DNA of 64,000 nt from Xestospongia bergquistia (lineage: Eukaryota > Porifera > Demospongiae > Haplosclerida > Petrosiidae): the NCBI GenBank assembly GCA_963965975.1, contig OZ014413.1:7962101-8026100 (forward strand), read 5' to 3'. The translations under genes and the position numbers were made by a program. Positions within the stretch are counted from its first letter, which is position 1. The number at the start of each line of letters is the position of its first letter. Below the pieces are notes generated by a model, which did no database searches, was not told where the DNA came from, and saw only the letters and a list, made by a program, of their open reading frames with translations. This document shows positions 40,901 through 64,000 of the stretch, one piece after another.

Positions 40901-43900
40901 GTATGTATGCAAAGCAAGTGGACTTGATTACCAGCCAGTCAGCCACTATATTTAACGTAAGTTAATATATGGAAGAATTAGTTTAATATGTGAAGCTTAT
41001 AATTGGGTCAATAATCATTATGTTAATAATTAATAATGGAATGGCTTCAGCTTGTCTTGTCATTGTGAGGTGCAGCAAGAAGTGAAAGTCATTAATTTTT
41101 ATTATATATTGTTGATGTTTAGGGTTTTGATGATGTGTTTACGTTTTGATGATGAAGCATGAAAGCAAAATTTCCTCACTAATGAATAATAATTAAGGCA
41201 TAGCCATTTATTAAGCCATGTTGCTCTATTATGAATACTATTAATTCTTTTACAGTTTACAATTTGCTAATGAGAAGTAGATTCCTTGAGTCATTGACCA
41301 AGTTGGTGTTAACTGTTGTTAACTGTAGCAGCAGTTTGAGTTGAGGTTGAAAAAAAGTGTGTCAGAGCCATCAACAGATACTGCTTTAACCAATAATCAC
41401 TAATTTGCTCCATATTTTGTTTATGTGTGAGGTTTTGGAATGTGATTTAGTTTATAAACATGGACTCTACAATATAAATACTTTAATACTAATAGGATTT
41501 GATTACCAACATCGCTGTCACCTTTTCATGTTTTATTTGTTATTGCATACAACATCATAGTATTATAGTATTATTATATTTTCATCATATTTTTAAATTT
41601 GAATATGTAAATCTGTAAGTCTATAGAATATCTTTTGTTTAGTAATCATTATAGTTCTATTTAAGCTCAATAACTACAAAATAGTTTCAATACCACAATA
41701 GGAAATTATCTGGATTAATGTTTTGATGTTGCCATATGTGAACGATTACTCAATGGTAAGTATAATTATGGCATTTTAAATAATCTTTAAACTAATCTGT
41801 TTGTATTATACTTAGTACACGTGGTCATGCCAATGTAAAGATTATACTTGTAACAGCACAATTATAAGGTAAGTTATTATTGCCAACCCACATGTTTACT
41901 TAAGAATCATTTATAGTTAATTTTAAAAGCAATAGTGGCTTCAAGAGCTTAAATTGTACACACTTTTGTTCACATCAAGTTAGAAAAGGCCTGAGAAGGG
42001 CTAGGGATTTTAGCCCCTTCTGTAACTTACATGAATTGTTGAGTATACATGCAGTAATAACATACAAAATCATAAAAGAAATAACAAATCTCTATGTAGT
42101 CTGATCATGGGAGTAAAGGATTGATATTATGAGCCATCAATAGTATACTAGTTTAACCAAAAATCACTAATTTGCTTTGGTGCATGGATTAGAATATAAA
42201 CATGGACTATAGAATTTAAGTATTTTAATATTAATAAGAATTGATTACTATAGAGCTGTCACCTTCTCATGTTTAATTTGTTATTTCATATTGCATCATA
42301 GTATTTTCATCATTTTTTGACATGTTGAATAATGTCAATTATTATTATAGTTCTATTTAAGCTCATAACTACAAAATAGTTTATATATCCACAATAAGGA
42401 ATTATCTGGAATGACATATTGATGTTAGCATAAGTGGAACGATTACTCAATCATAAGTATACTTATGACATTCTACATAATCTTTTACTAATCTGGGTTT
42501 ATTAGCCTTAGTACATAAGGTCATGCACATATAGGGATTATACCTATAGCACCACAGTTATAAGGTAAATTATTATTGTCAACCCAAATGTTTGATAGTC
42601 CAGGTGTACATGTTTAGTAGATAGTATAATAAGGGTAGACATAAATATTAGTCTAGGTATCAAATTTGAGATAAACAAAACATCCCAGTGGATTATGATA
42701 GATTTGATTAGGATCACTACAGTTACAATATAATAGACTTAAATATTATTACAAACTCACTAATCATATTTCAAAGGTATCATGACAGTACAATTCATAT
42801 TTATCTCATGATTGCCTTGTGTGCATGAAAGAAGTATACTATTGTTCATAATTACTAGTAATATTTGAATAATTTCAATAACATTTGTAATATACTTCAA
42901 TGACACATGTAGAATGGAATTAATATAATCTTTAAATTAATCTGGATTTATTAACCTTAGTATATAAGGTCATACACATATAGGGATCATACCTATAACA
43001 CCTCAACTATAGTTATTATTGTCAATTCACATGTTTGTTTTATAATCTTTTTGTATTCATTTATAAAATAGTATTTGGTTCAATAACTTTAATTGTGCTA
43101 TATCATACTGTTGTACATTGCACACATTGAAATAGGATAGGAGATCTAGGGAATTGAGTCCCATCATTAACATGAGTTATTTCCCTTTAGCTTTTGTCTA
43201 GTATATATACAATACTGACATAACAATAATAAAAGGAACATGAATCTATAAGTATAATCATGACAATAAAGTTCTCATCAAGTACTTAATCATGATTATT
43301 ATATACAGATGACCTTGTGGAATGAGCATATAGTTATGGATATGTTTCTAGCTAATCTCAATTTTATTCTTCTTATTGTATACATATAGTACCTATTACA
43401 CTCATTATTATAAATGGATGATTGCTTCTATCAAATATTTGTTCACAGTTATTGCCTTTTCCAAATAGAATGTCACCTGTCATATAGTTATACTGTTTTA
43501 TGGCTCTTGACATTTTAGTATGATGTTTACATTATTTAAAGTTTTGTATGGTATATTTTGTTTATATAATTATATAAAAATACACAAACATTAGACATTA
43601 TGGTATATGTACAAGGCTAATTTAATTTAAGTTAGCCAATTTAAATTATTTTTATAATCCAAGAGCCCATAGCCTCACTAAGGAGGAAGAAACATGCAAC
43701 TAGTATAGCATTTGGCAAACCACAATTGCAAGACTGTGTCCATATTTGGAAGTGCATTATTAGTCATTATGTAAAACAATTCAGTACATGTGATTTATTT
43801 ACATAAATATGAAATATGAGGCAACAATTTAGTCCCCACAACATATTATGAATGTATTATGTGGTATAGACTTAGACATCTATAAAAAAACTATAATCAG

Positions 43901-44849
43901 GGACGTTGAGGGGAAGATAAGCTCAATGACTAGACATGTGAATAAACTATTTGTGTTTAGCACAGCACTGCTCAGTTTCCTTAATAGATTAAATGTAAGG
44001 TGTTTTGTCAAAAGCTGTACCATGTAGTCGCATAATCCTTCCTCGTTTGAGAGGCTATAAATTCCTTGTAATTATGTATACATTATGCTAATGTATGAGG
44101 TAATGAACATAGCTATAATTTGATTTCTTTTGCAATTAAATGAATTTGGTAATGATGGATTAATGAAACTTCTTAGTAAAATGATCCATCAGCTTAGTTG
44201 TGCTATAAGATTACATTGTAGTGGGAGAAATTAGTTTATGCATCAAGTAGCTATTTTAGTGATACACATAACATGCTAGTGAGATTAAGATAAGATTGAT
44301 AAGATCACCACAGTGTAGTAGCATAAATGCATTATTATAAACTCACTAATCATATTTTTAAAATGGTTTCTTTATGCGTAAGTATAATGACAATATAATG
44401 GCAATATATTTCTGTCATTCCTATTCCATAATTACTTTGTGTCTATAGAGGGAGTATATTTTGTTAATACTATTAATTTGGTTACTTTTCATCTACTGCT
44501 ATGATATACTTTAATGATACATATGTCAATTGAATATATAATAGGACTAGTAACTGAACTCATAATGTGTTTTATTATTTTCACTAAATACTTACTCTCA
44601 TATGAAATTAACAAAATTTTAATCAACAATAATGCTTTGATTCAAATTTAAATTTTTCAAGTCATATGAACTATTTCTTTATTTTTTTTGATTGTAGTCT
44701 GACTGGTCTTTATCATTAATCAGAGTGGGTTGCAAATAAATATTGGAATCAAATCAAATTAGGGACTTCATGTTAGAAATAAAACCTCACTTTATATTAT
44801 ATTAACAATGATATATACGATTATAACAATTTTGAATAATTAAAACAAA
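40901..44849. repeat. Intergenic block upstream of unit D, repeated upstream of unit B
   Basis: This parallels about 12000-15590. It contains two copies of the TAGGAAATTATCTGG-type segment (41700 and about 42398), decayed AHSLTK (43664-43763) and CSLTG (about 44691-44777) frames, and long stretches matched by eye to the B upstream block. The first AAATTATCTGG segment is followed by GTAAGT at 41757. I see no intact gene. Duplication of gene plus upstream block would explain the B-D pairing. Confidence 0.5.
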
Positions 44850-45005
44850 CTCGTGTGCTGATATTACTCTTCTAAAGCAAATCACATGACATGTTAACAA
44901 TAACTCATCCTACATGAACCCTTACAATAGCATTACTATAGTATTAACTTACCTGTACATTATATAATAGTATTGGCATTGCACTCATTACTGCTTAACA
45001 GCAAA
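44850..45005 (+). promoter_or_regulatory. Candidate promoter / 5' UTR of unit D
   Basis: Close match to 15600-15769 upstream of unit B, with TATATAATA at 44961-44969 and the start codon at 45006. The match extends through the start codon. Regulatory function is inferred only from conservation and position. Confidence 0.3.
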
Positions 45006-61933
<16,928 letters not shown>

Positions 61934-64000
61934 TAGTTACAGGGCAAGTCTATTGCCTAGTACTCATGAACAAACGTTTTATAGATGTTTATTTTTTTAT
62001 TCATAGTATGAATTTAAGTGTTTTTTAGTGTTGTATTTGGCTTAGAGTTTTAGTATTATGTCATGCTTAAATGTTTGTTATAGTAAATTAAAATTACCTT
62101 TTGCACACCATTTAAAGTTTACCATTATGATTAATAATAATTTAAGTGAACGTGTGTATTATCTCTATATAAACTTTAAAATATAGTGCAATAATCGATG
62201 AAACAAATTGTCCAGGTATCAATAAAAATATAAAATTATGAAGATGGGCTACAAGCTTTATAATTAAAATTATGAAGATAGGCTACAAGCTTTATATCTT
62301 GTTTATGAATGAGTACAAACCAAAATGTTTTTTGAAGTACTACACAGATTTTCATCATCACCACCAATGCTGATACTGCTGATCTCGATTTATATTTGAA
62401 GGTGTGGTTTCAATCTACTTTAACCCTTAACTGGACAAACTTGAAACTTCTGCTTAAAGGTACCAGTTACTGAATATGACGCAAGTCAGTGAATTGGTTA
62501 TATATATGACGCAGTTTTGTAACTAATGAAAAACTTATATAAGTTATTTTCTTACCTGAATGGTACAGCCAGAAATTAAATTTGCTCTGTTTGTTGTCCA
62601 TACTTTGGTTTGGGGATGTGATTACTTTACATGCAACAAGGATAGACTTTTTACCTGGTAAATGACCACTGTCTTATACATAAAAATTATAATACAGGCT
62701 ATCCATAAATGGATAAATGTGGCTTGAGTCGTAATTATTAATTAGGGTATTATTAATTATTTAACCACATGTTATGATTATTGTTATTCTTGTATATTTC
62801 ACATTTTTATAAACTGCTTGGACTATTGTTTATTCTTACTATTTCATTTTTTTATAATTTAGGAGCTCATAACCTCACAAAGGAGGAAGAAGTGTATAAC
62901 TGGAATGTAGTACAGTATTTGGCAAACCACAATTGTAAGGCCCTGCCATATTTGGAAGTGAATTATTAGATGTTGCGTAAACACTTCAGTACATGTGGCT
63001 TAGCGCAAGGCTATGGGCTCCTGGTAATTATTATATGTATGCACCATACTATATTATATATGTACAATGGGATGATCATAGCTAATTTGATTTCTTTATA
63101 ACAAAATGGAATTGGCAATGATGGGATAATAAAACTTAGTAGAACGATGAATAAACTTAGCAGTGCTATATTTACATTGTAGTGGGAGAATGACTTTGAA
63201 CATCATAGTACCTATTTTAGTGATAACCTTAACATCCAAATGGGAATATGATAGAGTTCCTAAGATCAGGTAGTGTAGTAGAACTAATGTGTTCTTATAA
63301 CTCATTAGTCATATTATAAAAGTAGTTTCTTTATATATTAAGTACAAATACAATGCAATTCCTTTCTATTCCATTATTGTCTTGCATCTATGGAAGGAGA
63401 ATACTATTGTTCAGATTATTACTATTAATTTGTATACTTCATCTACTTTTATGATACACTATAATGATACATATATAATATGAAATATATAAAAGGAATT
63501 AAAAACTGAACACATAATGTGTTTACCTACTTTTACTAATAGTCATTAGGCATTGTGTAAACACTTCAGTACATATGGTTTAATTAAATGAGTGTGAACT
63601 ATGAGACAGTAGTTTAGTCCCTTCTACATATTATGAATGTATTATATGACATAAACTTAGACATTTAAGAAAAAAGTATAGTCAGTAATATTGAGGAGAA
63701 ATATAAGGTCCATGATTAGACATGTTGGTATAACTATTTGATTACTACCTTAAGTATTGGTTAGGTTATGAATGTACTGTGTATTAAGCACTTTCTATTT
63801 TCCTTGTCATGTCAAACATGTAAAATGTTTTCTGTCAAATGCTATAGCGCACAGTTGCATACTCCTTCCTCTTTTGTGAGGCTATAAACTCCTGGAAATT
63901 ATATGATTTCTTTTGTAATTACATGAATTTCACAATAATGGAATAATAAATCTTAGTAAAATGATTCATTAGCTTAGCAGTGTTATATGTTTACAATGTA
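61934..64000 (+). other. 3' flank of unit D to window end
   Basis: The flank carries the candidate poly(A) hexamer at 62221-62226 and the short conserved frame at 62863-62969. After 62990 about 400 bp seen in the unit A flank are missing, and at about 63541 the block restarts (ATTAGGCATTGTGTAAACACTTC), a local rearrangement. A 34-bp piece around 62262-62295 repeats the preceding sequence. No further receptor exon appears before the window ends. Confidence 0.55.

Overview
The window looks like demosponge genomic DNA (Amphimedon-type). It is AT-rich, genes are cut into dozens of small exons by introns of about 45-70 bp with GT-AG ends, and the coding content is tandem scavenger-receptor cysteine-rich (SRCR) domains fused to an adhesion-type G-protein-coupled receptor (aGPCR). 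The organism is an inference from gene style and protein families. Every copy comparison below was made by eye, without alignment software.

The window is a tandem array of one large receptor gene, all on the + strand. Unit A (14-5141) is the 3' part of a copy that starts left of the window. Unit B (15770-30913) and unit D (45006-61933) appear complete. I trace 57 exons in each, with frame and splice phase consistent at every junction, predicting about 3,383 and 3,360 residues. Unit C (32010-39152) is a pseudogene truncated at both ends. Between A and B lie three smaller relics: an SRCR exon piece fused to a receptor tail (8145-8549), a scrap of SRCR exon (10323-10357) and a decayed 7TM region (10425-11400).

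The intact product is a signal peptide, 20 SRCR domains, Ig, EGF, Ig, an unassigned linker of about 109 residues, a hormone-receptor (HRM) domain, GAIN, a GPS cleavage motif with intact His-Leu-Thr, seven transmembrane helices and a cytosolic tail of about 100 residues. Nearly every SRCR domain is two exons bounded by phase-1 introns. The first EGF-Ig intron uses a GC donor in all four units.

Spaces between units are non-coding repeats. Each gene end is followed by a conserved 3' flank with an AATAAA at about 280-290 bp and a short conserved open frame at about 0.9 kb. The spaces before B and D share a long decayed block. A second repeat family sits near the gene relics. Intron 5 of B and D holds old transposon debris: a HIRAN-like frame in both, plus transposase-like and LINE remnants in D.

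The intact units would make alternative versions of one very large cell-surface receptor: an SRCR/Ig/EGF ectodomain for binding, a self-cleaving GAIN-GPS unit with a tethered agonist, and a 7TM signalling module. The array shows duplication, decay, exon loss and possibly sequence exchange between copies.
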